DNA of 64,000 nt from Oscillibacter sp. PC13. GTDB taxonomy: Bacteria; Bacillota; Clostridia; Oscillospirales; Oscillospiraceae. Every line of letters starts with the position of its first letter. Position 1 is the first letter of the stretch. The position numbers and the translations under genes were made by a program. Under the pieces are notes generated by a model. It ran no database searches, was not told where the DNA came from, and worked only from the letters and a program-made list of their open reading frames with translations. This document shows positions 1 through 8,994 of this stretch, one piece after another. Location of the stretch: the NCBI RefSeq assembly GCF_900115635.1, contig NZ_FOXE01000010.1:1-64000 (forward strand). Direction: 5' to 3'.

Positions 1-1
1 C

Positions 2-361
2 AACTACGCATGGACCGGCTATCCGTCTGCATTCTTCTCGGAGCACATTCCGACGGTAGTGGTTGGAGCGGAGCAGGCGAAGCTGTTTGACACGGAGCCG
101 ATGAACATCAAGTACATGGATCACGCGGTCATCGCGAAGACGACGGAAGGGGCCATGGAGTTCGCGTATAAGATGACGGGGACGGACAAGGTCATTATCT
201 TCGACGGCGCGATGGGCGGATTGAACTGCTCGGAGAGCATGGCAGAGCTGCTGATTGACAGAGCGCCGGCAGTGGGCGAGCGCGTGGAGAAGGAGCTGCT
301 GCCGAAGTGGTTCCGTCAGCGCGGCGTGGATGTTTCCGTGCTGGAGAAGCTGAAGGGCTGA
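2..361 (+). CDS. 3' end of an unidentified gene, truncated by the window edge
   Basis: The frame is open from base 2, so the gene starts outside the window; 119 codons and a TGA remain. A GTG at 59 lies in frame but has no ribosome site and sits inside continuous coding sequence, so I do not use it as a start. The visible part has a hydrophobic strand with the motif IIFDGAMGG followed by a helix and a charged C-terminal tail. I do not recognise the family. It lies 81 bp upstream of a BenE-type transporter on the same strand, with a metal-ligand-free M24 hydrolase next, so a role in the same small-molecule catabolic unit is possible but only inferred. Confidence 0.6.
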   Translation, partial: NYAWTGYPSAFFSEHIPTVVVGAEQAKLFDTEPMNIKYMDHAVIAKTTEGAMEFAYKMTGTDKVIIFDGAMGGLNCSESMAELLIDRAPAVGERVEKELLPKWFRQRGVDVSVLEKLKG

Positions 362-375
362 TTTCCGGTGACTGT

Positions 376-400
376 GCGGGGAGCGCCCCCTCCCCGCTTT
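376..400 (+). terminator. Intercistronic GC-rich hairpin
   Basis: An 8-bp perfect stem (GCGGGGAG with CTCCCCGC) around a six-base loop, followed by TTTCTC, between the truncated gene and the transporter. The T run is short, so it may be a weak terminator, an attenuator or an mRNA-stabilising stem. Confidence 0.45.
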
Positions 401-442
401 CTCATATTATCCATTTTTGATAAAGAAAAAGGAGAACTGTGT

Positions 443-1684
443 ATGAAACTGTTCGAAAAAGGCCCCGGTTTTAAATCCGGTCTGGCCGACTTGCCGAAGC
501 ATCTAAACGGCAGTACGATTGGATCCGGCTTGGTTTCCACCATTTTCGGCTGTACGGGTCCCTGCCTGGTTACCATCGCCGCTGCTAACGCCGCTGGCTT
601 TACACTGGCGGATACCGTTACCTGGGTATTTGGCATCTATGTCTTTGGTGGTCTGCTGGGCGCGATCCTGGCGCTGTATTATAAGGTACCTATTTCCGGC
701 GCCTATTCCATTCCAGGTGCAACCCTGATGGGTGCGGCATTGGCCGGATACACCTTCAATGAAGCTGCCGGAGCCTTTATTATTGCCGGCGTGATCGTTT
801 TAATTATTGGCTTTACCGGGCTTATCGGAAAGATTATGGACTTCCTGCCGCTTGAAATTGTGATGGCCATGGTGGCGGGCGCTATGATGAAGTTCGGCAG
901 CGGCATCATCACAAACACTGTGGCGGACTATGTGGTCTGCGGCGCAGCTGTAGTAGCATTCCTGGTACTGCCCCGCCTTACGAAAAAAATTCCCGGCGTT
1001 TTGGGCGCTTTGGTGGTCGGCGTTGTGGTCGCTGTTGTGATGGGCCGTTTCTCCGGCGACATGGGCGACATTACTTGGATTGGGCCCCGCATCGTGGCAC
1101 CTAAATTCAATGGTTCTCTGATTCTCTCCTGCTCTATTCCTCTGGCTGCCTTGGTTATGGGCGCTGAGAATGCGCAGGCAATGGGTGTTTTGAAGGCTGA
1201 GGGATATGATGTCCCTGCCAACACGATGACCGTTGCCTCCGGTATTGGCGGCATCGTCTCTGGCCTGTTCGGCGCACATAACGCCAATGTTGCCGGCCCC
1301 ATGACCGCTATCTGCGCCTCTTCCGATGCCGGTCCCAAGGAAGGCCGTTATGTGGCTTCCGTTGTCAACGGTATTACCTTTGCCCTGTTTGGCGTATTTG
1401 CGGTATATGCCATCAGCTTTGTCAGCTTTGTACCCAGCAGCCTGGTCAGCGTTCTGGCAGGCCTTGCCATGATCAATGTACTGATTGGTGCTTTGAAGGA
1501 TGCATTTAAGAGCGGCAAGTTCCGCATCGGCGCATTCTTTGCATTCTGCACGGGCCTGTCCGGCGTCAGCATTCTGAGCATCGGCTGCGCATTCTGGGCC
1601 CTGGTAATTGGCGTTGTGGTTTCCCTGATTTGCGAGCCTCAGGATTTCAAGGCCAGCAAGCAGACAGCTGCCGCCAAGAACTAA
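443..1684 (+). CDS. BenE-family (benzoate/H+ symporter-like) membrane transporter
   Basis: A 413-residue polytopic membrane protein made almost entirely of hydrophobic segments (about 11-13 helices), with Gly/Ala-rich helices and the stretch GAENAQAMGVLKAEGYDVP in the middle, resembling BenE-family secondary transporters. The start is set by AAAGGAGAA seven bases before ATG 443; an upstream in-frame extension has no ribosome site. BenE proteins import benzoate or related organic acids by proton symport; the substrate here is unknown. It sits between an unidentified gene and an M24-fold hydrolase on the same strand, which suggests uptake of a compound the neighbours then process. Assignment to the family is by overall pattern, so specificity should not be assumed. 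Confidence 0.7.
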   Translation: MKLFEKGPGFKSGLADLPKHLNGSTIGSGLVSTIFGCTGPCLVTIAAANAAGFTLADTVTWVFGIYVFGGLLGAILALYYKVPISGAYSIPGATLMGAALAGYTFNEAAGAFIIAGVIVLIIGFTGLIGKIMDFLPLEIVMAMVAGAMMKFGSGIITNTVADYVVCGAAVVAFLVLPRLTKKIPGVLGALVVGVVVAVVMGRFSGDMGDITWIGPRIVAPKFNGSLILSCSIPLAALVMGAENAQAMGVLKAEGYDVPANTMTVASGIGGIVSGLFGAHNANVAGPMTAICASSDAGPKEGRYVASVVNGITFALFGVFAVYAISFVSFVPSSLVSVLAGLAMINVLIGALKDAFKSGKFRIGAFFAFCTGLSGVSILSIGCAFWALVIGVVVSLICEPQDFKASKQTAAAKN

Positions 1685-1722
1685 ATCGGGTTTCATACTG
1701 ATTTTTCAATCGAATAAATATG

Positions 1723-1760
1723 CGGGGCATCGGCATCCCGGCTGGGCTGCCAATGCCCCG
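1723..1760 (+). other. Long imperfect hairpin between transporter and M24 genes
   Basis: The arms CGGGGCAT and ATGCCCCG enclose GGCA/TGCC and CCC/GGG pairs, giving a three-part stem of about 15 bp. No T run follows, so it is more likely an mRNA-processing or stabilising element than a terminator. The ribosome site of the next gene lies 14 bp downstream. Confidence 0.5.
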
Positions 1761-1787
1761 TATATCTGAGCTGAAAGGAGCTTTTCC

Positions 1788-2897
1788 ATGAAAGAACTGA
1801 TTCCTGCACGGATTGCGGCTCTGCAATCAAAGCTGAAGGAGTTGAACCTGGATGCCGCTATGATTTATGACCGGGAAAATCTGATTTATTTTGCTGGTAT
1901 TGACGATTTGGAGGGCGGCGCCCTGGCTGTTCCCGCAGAGGGAGAGCCGGAACTGTTCTGCCTCTGGATGGAGGCTAAACATGTCCGGGAAGTCAGCGGC
2001 ATCGAAAAGGTGACGCCTTATATGTTCCCGTCCAACAACCAGAGCACCATGATGGGTGCTTGGCTGAAAGAGAAGGGATGGAAGGCCCCAAAGCTGGGCT
2101 TCACCCGTTATTTTATCAGCTTGAAAGATTTTCAGTGCCTGCAGAGTGCGGCACCGGACATGCAGGTTTGCGACATTGCCATTCCCTGCTATGAAATTCG
2201 CAGCATCAAAGCTCCCGCCGAAATTGAGCGGATGCGGGTTGCGGGCCGTGCACTGGCGGCTGGCATGGAGGCGGCCATTGCGTGTGTGAAGCCGGGGATT
2301 ATGGAAACAGAGGTCCTGGCCGAGGCGGAATACGCCATGGCCAAGGCGGGCTCCATGGGCTCTCCCTTCCGGATGCAGGTTCTGACCCACAAACGCCAGC
2401 TGGATATTCATCCCTATGCCAGCCGTACCCCACTGGAAGATAATGCTCCTGTTGTTATCCACCTGGGCGCGTCCTGTGACGGATACGTGGCCAAGATGTG
2501 CCGCACTGTGTTCCTGGGCAAGCCCAAGGAGGAAAGTGTAAGGATTTATGAGGTGCTGAAGGAAGCACAGAAGGTGGCTGTCGAAGCGCTGCACCCCGGG
2601 GTTACCTGCGGTGAGATCTATGACAAGACCACGGCCTATGTGGAGGCACAGGGCTTTGGAAAGAACTGGGTGATGGAGCACATCGGCTATGGTGTAGGTA
2701 TTCGCCAGTCGGAGTTCTACCCCATCATTGCCAAGGGCAGCGCCACGGTGCTGCAGGCAAACATGGTGGTGGATTTGCTGCTGCCCACCATCTATATTCC
2801 GGGCGTTGGAGGCCCCCGCATTACGGATACGATCCTGATGAAGGAAGACGGCGTGGAGTTCCTCACGGATTTCCCCGCAGGCCCTGTCTGCAAATAA
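1788..2897 (+). CDS. M24 (pita-bread) family hydrolase lacking canonical metal ligands, creatinase-like
   Basis: A 369-residue protein with an N-terminal creatinase_N-type domain (about 1-130) and a C-terminal pita-bread domain. The start has GAAAGGAGC ten bases upstream. In aminopeptidase P and prolidase five residues (D, D, H, E, E) bind two metals. Here the matching segments read VVIHLGASCDGYVAKMCRT, HIGYGVGIRQSEFYP and GGPRITDTIL, so by hand alignment the ligands become H, K, Y, D (at the VVDLL position) and T. Creatinase is the known metal-free member of the fold, so a non-peptidase amidinohydrolase-type or other C-N hydrolase is more likely than Xaa-Pro peptidase. Pairing with the upstream transporter supports a catabolic role. 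The substrate is unknown. Confidence 0.7.
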   Translation: MKELIPARIAALQSKLKELNLDAAMIYDRENLIYFAGIDDLEGGALAVPAEGEPELFCLWMEAKHVREVSGIEKVTPYMFPSNNQSTMMGAWLKEKGWKAPKLGFTRYFISLKDFQCLQSAAPDMQVCDIAIPCYEIRSIKAPAEIERMRVAGRALAAGMEAAIACVKPGIMETEVLAEAEYAMAKAGSMGSPFRMQVLTHKRQLDIHPYASRTPLEDNAPVVIHLGASCDGYVAKMCRTVFLGKPKEESVRIYEVLKEAQKVAVEALHPGVTCGEIYDKTTAYVEAQGFGKNWVMEHIGYGVGIRQSEFYPIIAKGSATVLQANMVVDLLLPTIYIPGVGGPRITDTILMKEDGVEFLTDFPAGPVCK

Positions 2898-2989
2898 GAA
2901 AGAGGGAGCTGCCAAAGAATTTCTCATGGGAACATGAATAGATTCCTCCTGGCGGATTCGGCTTGCAAAAGCCGATGATGGAAAGGTCA

Positions 2990-3037
2990 GCGCCGGCTGC
3001 ATGGCAATTGCCATGCAGCCGGCGCTTCTTCTTTTTT
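2990..3037 (+). terminator. Strong intrinsic terminator after the M24 gene
   Basis: A 36-base perfect palindrome (2990-3025) followed by TTCTTCTTTTTT. It ends the plus-strand unit; the convergent ribF gene ends 20 bp beyond. Confidence 0.85.
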
Positions 3038-3057
3038 AAAAGTGAAAAATAGATCCC

Positions 3058-3972
3058 TTAGAAAATAAACGGATATGGATGCTGGGCAAAGAAATCCCGT
3101 GTTGCCTGTGCGTCCGACTGAATCTGCGTTTTCAGCGCATCCAGTGAATCAAAGCGCACCTCATCCCGCAGATGCCGGAAAAACTCCACCCGGACAGTCT
3201 GACCATATAGATCACCGTCAAAATCCAGCAGCCACGCTTCCACCGTGATATCCGTACCGTTATTAACCGTGGGACGGGTACCGACATTGGTGACAGCCGC
3301 GTAAGAGGTACCGTCCGACAGGGTGACCATGGTGGCATAGACACCGTGGCTGGGGACCAGTACGTGGGGGGGAGCCACCAGGTTTACCGTGGGAATTCCG
3401 ATGGTGTGACCAATCCGGCGGCCATGACGCACCACCTGAGACAAGGTATGTGGATGCCCCAAAAACCGGTTGGCCCGCTCAATCTGCCCAAGCTCTACCA
3501 ACTGGCGGATATAGGTGGAACTGACGGTAATGCCAGCCACTTCTACCTTGGGAATGATGTCACAGCCAAGTCCAAGCTCAGCGCACTTTTTCACCAACAA
3601 TTCCGGAGAACCCTGGTTTTTATGGCCAAAGTGGTGATCATGGCCAGCTACCAGATGCACCGCATGATAGCGGCCAACCAGAATCTTTGTGACAAAATCC
3701 TCCCATGATGTGGTCATCATCTCCTGATCGAAGGGAACCATAATGACATCCTGAATGCCATACAGACGCCGCACCAGCTCCCGTCGGTCTTCCGGCGAGT
3801 TGATCAGAGGGCAGGGAACACCGGTGACCACTTCCTTTGGGGGGCGGTCAAAGGTGAAAACGGCGGGAGTGCACCCCCGTCTTTTTGCCTCTTCCACAGT
3901 CTTCTGAAGCAGGGCAGCATGGCCCAAATGGACTCCGTCAAAGAAGCCCAGCGCAATGACTTTCTGTTTCAT
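3058..3972 (-). CDS. ribF: Bifunctional riboflavin kinase/FAD synthetase
   Basis: A 304-residue protein that phosphorylates riboflavin to FMN and adenylylates FMN to FAD in the cytoplasm. The N-terminal nucleotidyltransferase half has FFDGVHLGHAAL and the later SSTYIRQLV motif; the C-terminal half has the flavokinase motif GRRIGHTIGIPTVNL with the PTxN core. Length is normal for the family. It is the last gene of the rimP-nusA-infB operon, starting 3 bp after truB stops, which is the usual order in Firmicutes. A plus-strand terminator lies just past its stop; no strong minus-strand terminator is evident. Confidence 0.95.
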   Translation of the reverse strand: MKQKVIALGFFDGVHLGHAALLQKTVEEAKRRGCTPAVFTFDRPPKEVVTGVPCPLINSPEDRRELVRRLYGIQDVIMVPFDQEMMTTSWEDFVTKILVGRYHAVHLVAGHDHHFGHKNQGSPELLVKKCAELGLGCDIIPKVEVAGITVSSTYIRQLVELGQIERANRFLGHPHTLSQVVRHGRRIGHTIGIPTVNLVAPPHVLVPSHGVYATMVTLSDGTSYAAVTNVGTRPTVNNGTDITVEAWLLDFDGDLYGQTVRVEFFRHLRDEVRFDSLDALKTQIQSDAQATRDFFAQHPYPFIF

Positions 3973-3975
3973 GAT

Positions 3976-4842
3976 CTATGCTCCAAAGAAATTTTTCAGG
4001 GCGGTCAAGGTACCACCCAATGCCTGAGAAAGGCAGAGGAAATCGCCATTTTGCCCATAGACCCGATAAATTCCATCCGGAAGACGGGAATCTGTGATGG
4101 GATTGCCGTTGCGGATCCGCGTTTCGCGTCCCATTGTAGAAACCGTATAGGCGGGATAGGCAGAGAAAAAGAGGTCTGTGGGCAGCAACAGTTCTTCGCC
4201 ATTGGACTGAACCTCTTCCAAAGTCACCGCCTGCTTTAAAGTAAAACCGGCGGCCATGGTGCGGCGGAGACTGTACAGCGTGCCGCCGCAGCCAAGAGAC
4301 TGTCCAATGTCGTGACAAAGTGTTCGAATGTAGGTGCCCTTTGAGCAGACGCAGCGGAGAAGAAAGTCCGTTTCACTGACTTGCTCCAGCAGCTCCAATT
4401 CATAAATCGTGATGGAACGGGGCTTTCGGGCAACTTCCTGCCCTTTTCGGGCTAAGTTATAGAGCTTTTGCCCGTTTATCTTAATGGCGGAGTACATGGG
4501 AGGAATTTGCTGAAGGTCGCCCAGAAAGCTGTGAAGAGTGTCTTCTACTTCCAGCCGGGTGGCTTTCACAAAATGGGCTTCCAGTGTTTCTCCGGTGATA
4601 TCCTGTGTATTGGTCACAAGCCCCAGCCGCAGACCGGCCACATATTCCTTTTTCCCATTTTCTGCAAACTCCGCCGCGCGTGTTGCCTGCCCCACAAAAA
4701 CAGGCAGGACGCCGGTTGCCATGGGATCCAGCGTGCCGCCGTGTCCCACCCGCTTTTCATGCAGAATGCCGCGGATTTTTGCGCAGACATCCATGCTGGT
4801 CCAGCCTGCGGGTTTATCAATGATCACAATGCCATTCGGCAT
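3976..4842 (-). CDS. truB: tRNA pseudouridine(55) synthase
   Basis: A 288-residue enzyme making the universal pseudouridine at position 55 of the tRNA T-loop. Seen: the N-terminal signature MPNGIVIIDKPAGWTSMD and the catalytic segment HGGTLDPMATGVL with its aspartate, then a PUA-like C-terminus. The frame is open a further 23 codons upstream, but AAAGGAGG stands nine bases before ATG 4842 and the family begins here. It follows nrnA at 92 bp and is nearly contiguous with ribF. Confidence 0.95.
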   Translation of the reverse strand: MPNGIVIIDKPAGWTSMDVCAKIRGILHEKRVGHGGTLDPMATGVLPVFVGQATRAAEFAENGKKEYVAGLRLGLVTNTQDITGETLEAHFVKATRLEVEDTLHSFLGDLQQIPPMYSAIKINGQKLYNLARKGQEVARKPRSITIYELELLEQVSETDFLLRCVCSKGTYIRTLCHDIGQSLGCGGTLYSLRRTMAAGFTLKQAVTLEEVQSNGEELLLPTDLFFSAYPAYTVSTMGRETRIRNGNPITDSRLPDGIYRVYGQNGDFLCLSQALGGTLTALKNFFGA

Positions 4843-4934
4843 TTCGGAACCCTCCTTTGCACCCAAGGCGGCGCATATACGCCATAAGCGATTCGGGGCA
4901 GATAGGGACAAGCATCAGGAAACAGCGGCCTGCA

Positions 4935-5906
4935 TCAGCAGGACGCTGTTTCGTCAGACAACTCCCTGACAGTCCTTGCCACCGCATCCAGAATTTTCTG
5001 CTTGGCCTGGGGCCAAGGCGCCTCTACAGTACAGCCGGCAGCCGCAGCATGGCCTCCGCCCCCCAGAAGCTGACAGACCTTTGTGGCATTTACGCGGCTG
5101 CCTGTGCGGACGGACATCTTCCACACATCCGGCCGCAGCTCCCGCATAGTGATGGCGCAGTCCACCCCCTCAATTTGACCGCCAAGGGCGGAGAGATCCT
5201 CCGCATCGCTTTCCGTGGCATTTACCCGCTCCATCAGGGAAATGGGAACGGACAAAACGGCCACCCGGCCACAGTCGTGGAATTCCATGCTGTCCAGCAT
5301 GGCCCCCTCCAGCTGCATCCGTTTGCGGCTTTTCGTGCGGAAAAATACTTTATTGACCGCGTGGTAATCAATGCCGGTGCGCATCAGGGCCGCTGCCACC
5401 GCGTGGGTATCCGCAGTGGTGTTGGCATAGGCAAAGCAGCCGGTATCTGTAGACACTGCTACATAGAGGGGGAGGGCAATTTCCGCCGTAATAGGTCCCA
5501 GGGCCGCCAGAATGTCGTAGAGCAGCTCACCGCAGGCAGCCGCTTCCGGACGGACAATATTGGCTGCGCCAAAGTGCTCAAAGGATGGATGGTGGTCAAT
5601 GGCCAGGTCGATATGCCCTACGTAGCATTTTGCATTCTCCGGCAGGAGCGCCACTGTGGCAATATCGGTAGAGACAATCTTTTTCGGCAGAAAGTCCGCC
5701 GGCGCCTCATAGGGCTGAAAATAGGGGGCGCTGGTTTTAGTCAGCTCCGGATTTGGAAGAAGGTAGGCTGTCTTTCCAAGCGCGCGCAAACCGGCACACA
5801 GGGCAGCAGCACAGCCGACCGTGTCTCCATCGGGGCGGACATGGGTTAGAATTAGCACCTGGTCAAAAGCGCGCAGTGCCTTGGCTGCTTCAGAAACCGT
5901 CAGCAT
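4935..5906 (-). CDS. nrnA: DHH-family bifunctional oligoribonuclease/pAp phosphatase
   Basis: A 323-residue DHH/DHHA1 phosphoesterase that degrades very short RNAs and probably dephosphorylates pAp. Motifs: LILTHVRPDGDTVGCAAAL near the N-terminus, DLAIDHHPS (the DHH triad) near 110, and GGGGHAAAAG in the C-terminal DHHA1 domain. Upstream GTG 5912 overlaps the rbfA stop and lies within the ribosome site; GGAGGAG is seven bases before ATG 5906, so I take that start. Its position between rbfA and truB matches other Firmicutes. Confidence 0.9.
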   Translation of the reverse strand: MLTVSEAAKALRAFDQVLILTHVRPDGDTVGCAAALCAGLRALGKTAYLLPNPELTKTSAPYFQPYEAPADFLPKKIVSTDIATVALLPENAKCYVGHIDLAIDHHPSFEHFGAANIVRPEAAACGELLYDILAALGPITAEIALPLYVAVSTDTGCFAYANTTADTHAVAAALMRTGIDYHAVNKVFFRTKSRKRMQLEGAMLDSMEFHDCGRVAVLSVPISLMERVNATESDAEDLSALGGQIEGVDCAITMRELRPDVWKMSVRTGSRVNATKVCQLLGGGGHAAAAGCTVEAPWPQAKQKILDAVARTVRELSDETASC

Positions 5907-5908
5907 AT

Positions 5909-6283
5909 TCACTCCTCCGCTTTCGGCGGAGCTTCGTCCTGCCGTTCCACCTGGCGCAGTACTTCCAGAATGTGCGCGCCATACTGGATAGAATCATCTC
6001 CGATAAACTGAAGCTCTGGGGTATAGCGCAGCTGCAGGGCCTGTCCCAACTCCCGGCGCAAAAAGCCGGAGGCAGACTTCAGCCCCTTTAAAACTTCCTT
6101 CTCCCGGGACTTATCCAGGACGGAAATATAGACCCGGGCATACCGCAGATCACCCGTAGTATCGACACGGGTGATGGAAACCATGCCCACCTGCGAGACC
6201 CGGGGATCCTTCAGGTGACGGATCTGCTCTGCCAGAACCCGTTGAATTTCTTCGTTGATTCGGCCAATTCGATTGCTGGGCAT
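5909..6283 (-). CDS. rbfA: Ribosome-binding factor A
   Basis: A 124-residue KH-fold protein that binds the 30S subunit and helps mature the 5' end of 16S rRNA. The segment MPSNRIGRINEEIQRVLAEQ opens the protein and RVSQVGMVSITRVDTTGDLR carries the conserved core. AAAGGAGG lies nine bases before ATG 6283; the in-frame upstream extension has no ribosome site. The stop overlaps the start region of nrnA. It sits about 150 bp after infB, across a hairpin. Confidence 0.93.
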   Translation of the reverse strand: MPSNRIGRINEEIQRVLAEQIRHLKDPRVSQVGMVSITRVDTTGDLRYARVYISVLDKSREKEVLKGLKSASGFLRRELGQALQLRYTPELQFIGDDSIQYGAHILEVLRQVERQDEAPPKAEE

Positions 6284-6338
6284 AAAAAGACCTCCTTTGG
6301 ACGGAACGGCGGAGTGCCGATCCTGAGGAATCATAAAG

Positions 6339-6364
6339 AAGGGCGGCGACAAAGCGCCGCCCTT
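6339..6364 (-). terminator. Hairpin between infB and rbfA
   Basis: Perfect 10-bp arms (AAGGGCGGCG with CGCCGCCCTT) around a six-base loop; on the minus strand it is followed by CTTTATG. With only three T residues it is probably a partial terminator or processing site that lowers expression of rbfA and later genes. Confidence 0.5.
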
Positions 6365-6432
6365 CCCAGGTAGTTTGTGTCATTCAAGGCGTTTTGGAAC
6401 AGGAAATCTTTTGGTGTGAGCATGCGCGGTAT

Positions 6433-8793
6433 TTACTGGGAAATTTCCTGCATGGTGAAGCCCTCGATAATGTCGCCTTCCTTAATATCATTGAACTTTT
6501 CAATGGTCATACCGCACTCATAATTTTCAGCTACTTCCTTGGCATCGTCCTTGAAGCGCTTCAGGGAGGCCAGCTGGCCCTCGTGAATCACAATGCCGTC
6601 ACGGACCACCCGCACAGAGCAGGCCCGAACAATTTTGCCGTCCTGCACGTAACAGCCGGCTACCGTACCGATGGAAGAAACCTTGTAGGTCTGGCGGACT
6701 TCCGCATGACCCAGTACCACTTCCTTGAATTTGGGGGCCAGCATGCCCTTCATGGCAGACTCGATTTCATCAATGCAGTCATAGATGACGCGGTACATCC
6801 GCATATCTACATTCTGCCGCACTGCACCATCCCGGGCCGCGGCATCCGGACGGACATTGAAGCCCACAATGATAGCACCTGAAGAGGCGGCCAGCATGAC
6901 ATCGGATTCATTGATAGCACCTACGCCGCCATGAATCACCTTTACGTTGACCTCTTCATTGGAGAGCTTCTCCAGCGAAGCTTTCACGGCTTCCACACTG
7001 CCCTGAACATCGGCCTTGACAATCAGAGCCAGTTCCTTGCGCTCACCGGCTTGGATCTGATCGAAGAGGTTCTCCAAGGACACCTTCTGAACCGGTGCGG
7101 CAGCCTTGGCCCTTTCCTCGGTCTTCCGCTGCTCCACCAGCTCCCGCGCCATACGCTCATCTGCCACAGCAAAGAAGGGGCTGCCGGCAGATGGGGCTTC
7201 AGACAGGCCCGCCACTTCCACAGGGACAGAGGGGCCGGCCTCGGTGAGGCGGTTGCCCTTGTAGTCGGTCATCACCCGGATGCGGCCTACCGCAGTACCG
7301 GCGATGATGATGTCACCCTGCTTCAACGTGCCGTTCTGTACGAGAAGGGTGGCCACGGGGCCGCGGCCCTTATCCAGCCGGGCCTCAATCACAGTGCCCT
7401 GACCCGCCCGGTTGGGATTGGCCTTCAGTTCGGCCATCTCAGCGGTAAGCGTGACCATCTCCAAGAGATTTTCGATACCGATATTTTTCTTGGCAGAGAC
7501 TTTGCAGCAGATGGTTTCGCCGCCCCAATCCTCAGGTACCAGACCGTATTCCGTCAACTGCTGAAGAACCTTGTCGGGATTGGCGTTTTCCTTATCAATT
7601 TTGTTGATTGCCACAATGATTGGAATATTGGCCGCCTTGGCGTGGTTGATGGATTCCACGGTCTGGGGCATAATGCCGTCATCTGCAGCCACCATCAAAA
7701 TGGCGATATCAGTGATCATGGCACCACGGGCACGCATAGAGGTAAAAGCCTCATGGCCCGGCGTGTCGAGGAAGGTAATGGGCTTGCCGTTCACCTGTAC
7801 CTGATAGGCGCCGATGTGCTGGGTAATGCCGCCGGCTTCACCAGCGGCCACATTGGTTTTCCGTACTGCATCCAGCAGGGAAGTCTTGCCGTGGTCTACG
7901 TGGCCCATCACAACGACGACGGGAGCGCGGGGTACCAGATCCTCGGCCTTATCCTCGTGGTCGTCGATCAAACGATCCTCAATGGTGACGGTAACCTCAT
8001 GCTCCACTTTGCAGCCCATTTCTTCGGCAATGATGGCGGCGGTATCATAGTCGATAATCTGAGGCAAGGAGGCCATAATACCATTTTTCATCAGGCACTT
8101 GACTACTTCAGCTCCGGTCTTTTTCATCCGGCTAGCCAGCTCGCCGACACTGATTTCGTCGGGAATCATCACCTTCACAGGGGCCTTTTTGGCAATTTCC
8201 AGCTGAAGTTTGCGCATGCGCTCCTGCTCATCCTGACGGCGCTTGTTGGAAAAGGTCATATTGCCCCTGCGCTGGTTGTTTGTGCGGATCTTTTCCTTAC
8301 CGCCGCGCTGCTGCATACGGGTAGCCCGCTCGGGGGCCAAATCCTCCAGACGCTGGTCATATTTGGCCAGGTTCACATCTCCGCCTTTGCGGGTATCTAC
8401 AATCTTCTTCTGGGGAACCCGGGTCGTGGGCTGTGTTGTCGCTGGCTTTTGCTGCTGCACAGACGCAGACGGCTGCACAGACGGCTTGCCATGCTGTCCC
8501 TGCTGGCTGGGCTGCGGGATCGTCCTTGCTGGCTGCTGCGCTTTAGCGGCAGGAGCGGCAGGCTCCGCTTTTTTGGGAGACTCCTGATAGGCATCCGCAA
8601 AAATCGCCTGAATACCGGAAACTTGGTTGTGCTGCGTTAAATAGTCAAAAATCAAAGATAACTCCCGATCTGTCAAGGCCTGCATATGGTTTTTCGGCGC
8701 CTCGGCATATTTTGTGAGAATCTCTGTAATCGTTTTGGTGGACAGACCAAAATCCTTTGCCACCTCATGCACTCTGTATTTTTCAATACCCAA
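6433..8793 (-). CDS. infB: Translation initiation factor IF-2
   Basis: A 786-residue GTPase that places initiator tRNA on the 30S subunit and promotes subunit joining. An N-terminal IF2_N module ([20 protein letters not shown]) is followed by a Gln/Pro/Ala-rich linker to about 150, a second IF2_N segment, then the G domain with GHVDHGKT near 297, DTPGH near 342 and NKID near 396, and the C-terminal IF2 domains. The start codon is TTG 8793: GAGGTG lies seven bases upstream and the next in-frame Met is deep inside the first domain. A 200-bp gap with hairpins separates it from the upstream ylxQ gene. Confidence 0.95.
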   Translation of the reverse strand: MGIEKYRVHEVAKDFGLSTKTITEILTKYAEAPKNHMQALTDRELSLIFDYLTQHNQVSGIQAIFADAYQESPKKAEPAAPAAKAQQPARTIPQPSQQGQHGKPSVQPSASVQQQKPATTQPTTRVPQKKIVDTRKGGDVNLAKYDQRLEDLAPERATRMQQRGGKEKIRTNNQRRGNMTFSNKRRQDEQERMRKLQLEIAKKAPVKVMIPDEISVGELASRMKKTGAEVVKCLMKNGIMASLPQIIDYDTAAIIAEEMGCKVEHEVTVTIEDRLIDDHEDKAEDLVPRAPVVVVMGHVDHGKTSLLDAVRKTNVAAGEAGGITQHIGAYQVQVNGKPITFLDTPGHEAFTSMRARGAMITDIAILMVAADDGIMPQTVESINHAKAANIPIIVAINKIDKENANPDKVLQQLTEYGLVPEDWGGETICCKVSAKKNIGIENLLEMVTLTAEMAELKANPNRAGQGTVIEARLDKGRGPVATLLVQNGTLKQGDIIIAGTAVGRIRVMTDYKGNRLTEAGPSVPVEVAGLSEAPSAGSPFFAVADERMARELVEQRKTEERAKAAAPVQKVSLENLFDQIQAGERKELALIVKADVQGSVEAVKASLEKLSNEEVNVKVIHGGVGAINESDVMLAASSGAIIVGFNVRPDAAARDGAVRQNVDMRMYRVIYDCIDEIESAMKGMLAPKFKEVVLGHAEVRQTYKVSSIGTVAGCYVQDGKIVRACSVRVVRDGIVIHEGQLASLKRFKDDAKEVAENYECGMTIEKFNDIKEGDIIEGFTMQEISQ

Positions 8794-8994
8794 TCAAAAC
8801 ACCTCGTTATGCTCCAACCCGAGGGCTGGGAATTTTTAATTCCCGTGCTTCACACAGAAATAAAAACCATGCGCCATTTCGCGGCGCGGCTATGGTCTCA
8901 GGTACAGCCCCAGCGGGGCCAGAACCGCAAACGTAGAGCGGAACGCCATTTTTTGCTTGGCAAATACCGCTCATCAATCAAGCGGCACGGCCCG
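8794..8994 (-). other. Untranslated spacer within the nusA operon with two hairpins
   Basis: This 200-bp spacer between ylxQ and infB contains no convincing gene. A hairpin at 8867-8895 (CCAT..GCGCC pairing GGCGC..ATGG) is followed on the minus strand by TTTTTATTT, a terminator-like arrangement, and a second stem at 8828-8844 (GGGAATT/AATTCCC) lies before the infB ribosome site. Together they may tune read-through from ylxQ into infB. Confidence 0.5.

Noticed and set aside
6931-8640. 569-codon plus-strand open frame antisense to infB
   Set aside because: It mirrors the codon pattern of infB, has no ribosome site and gives a His/Leu-rich protein without motifs; infB is unambiguous.
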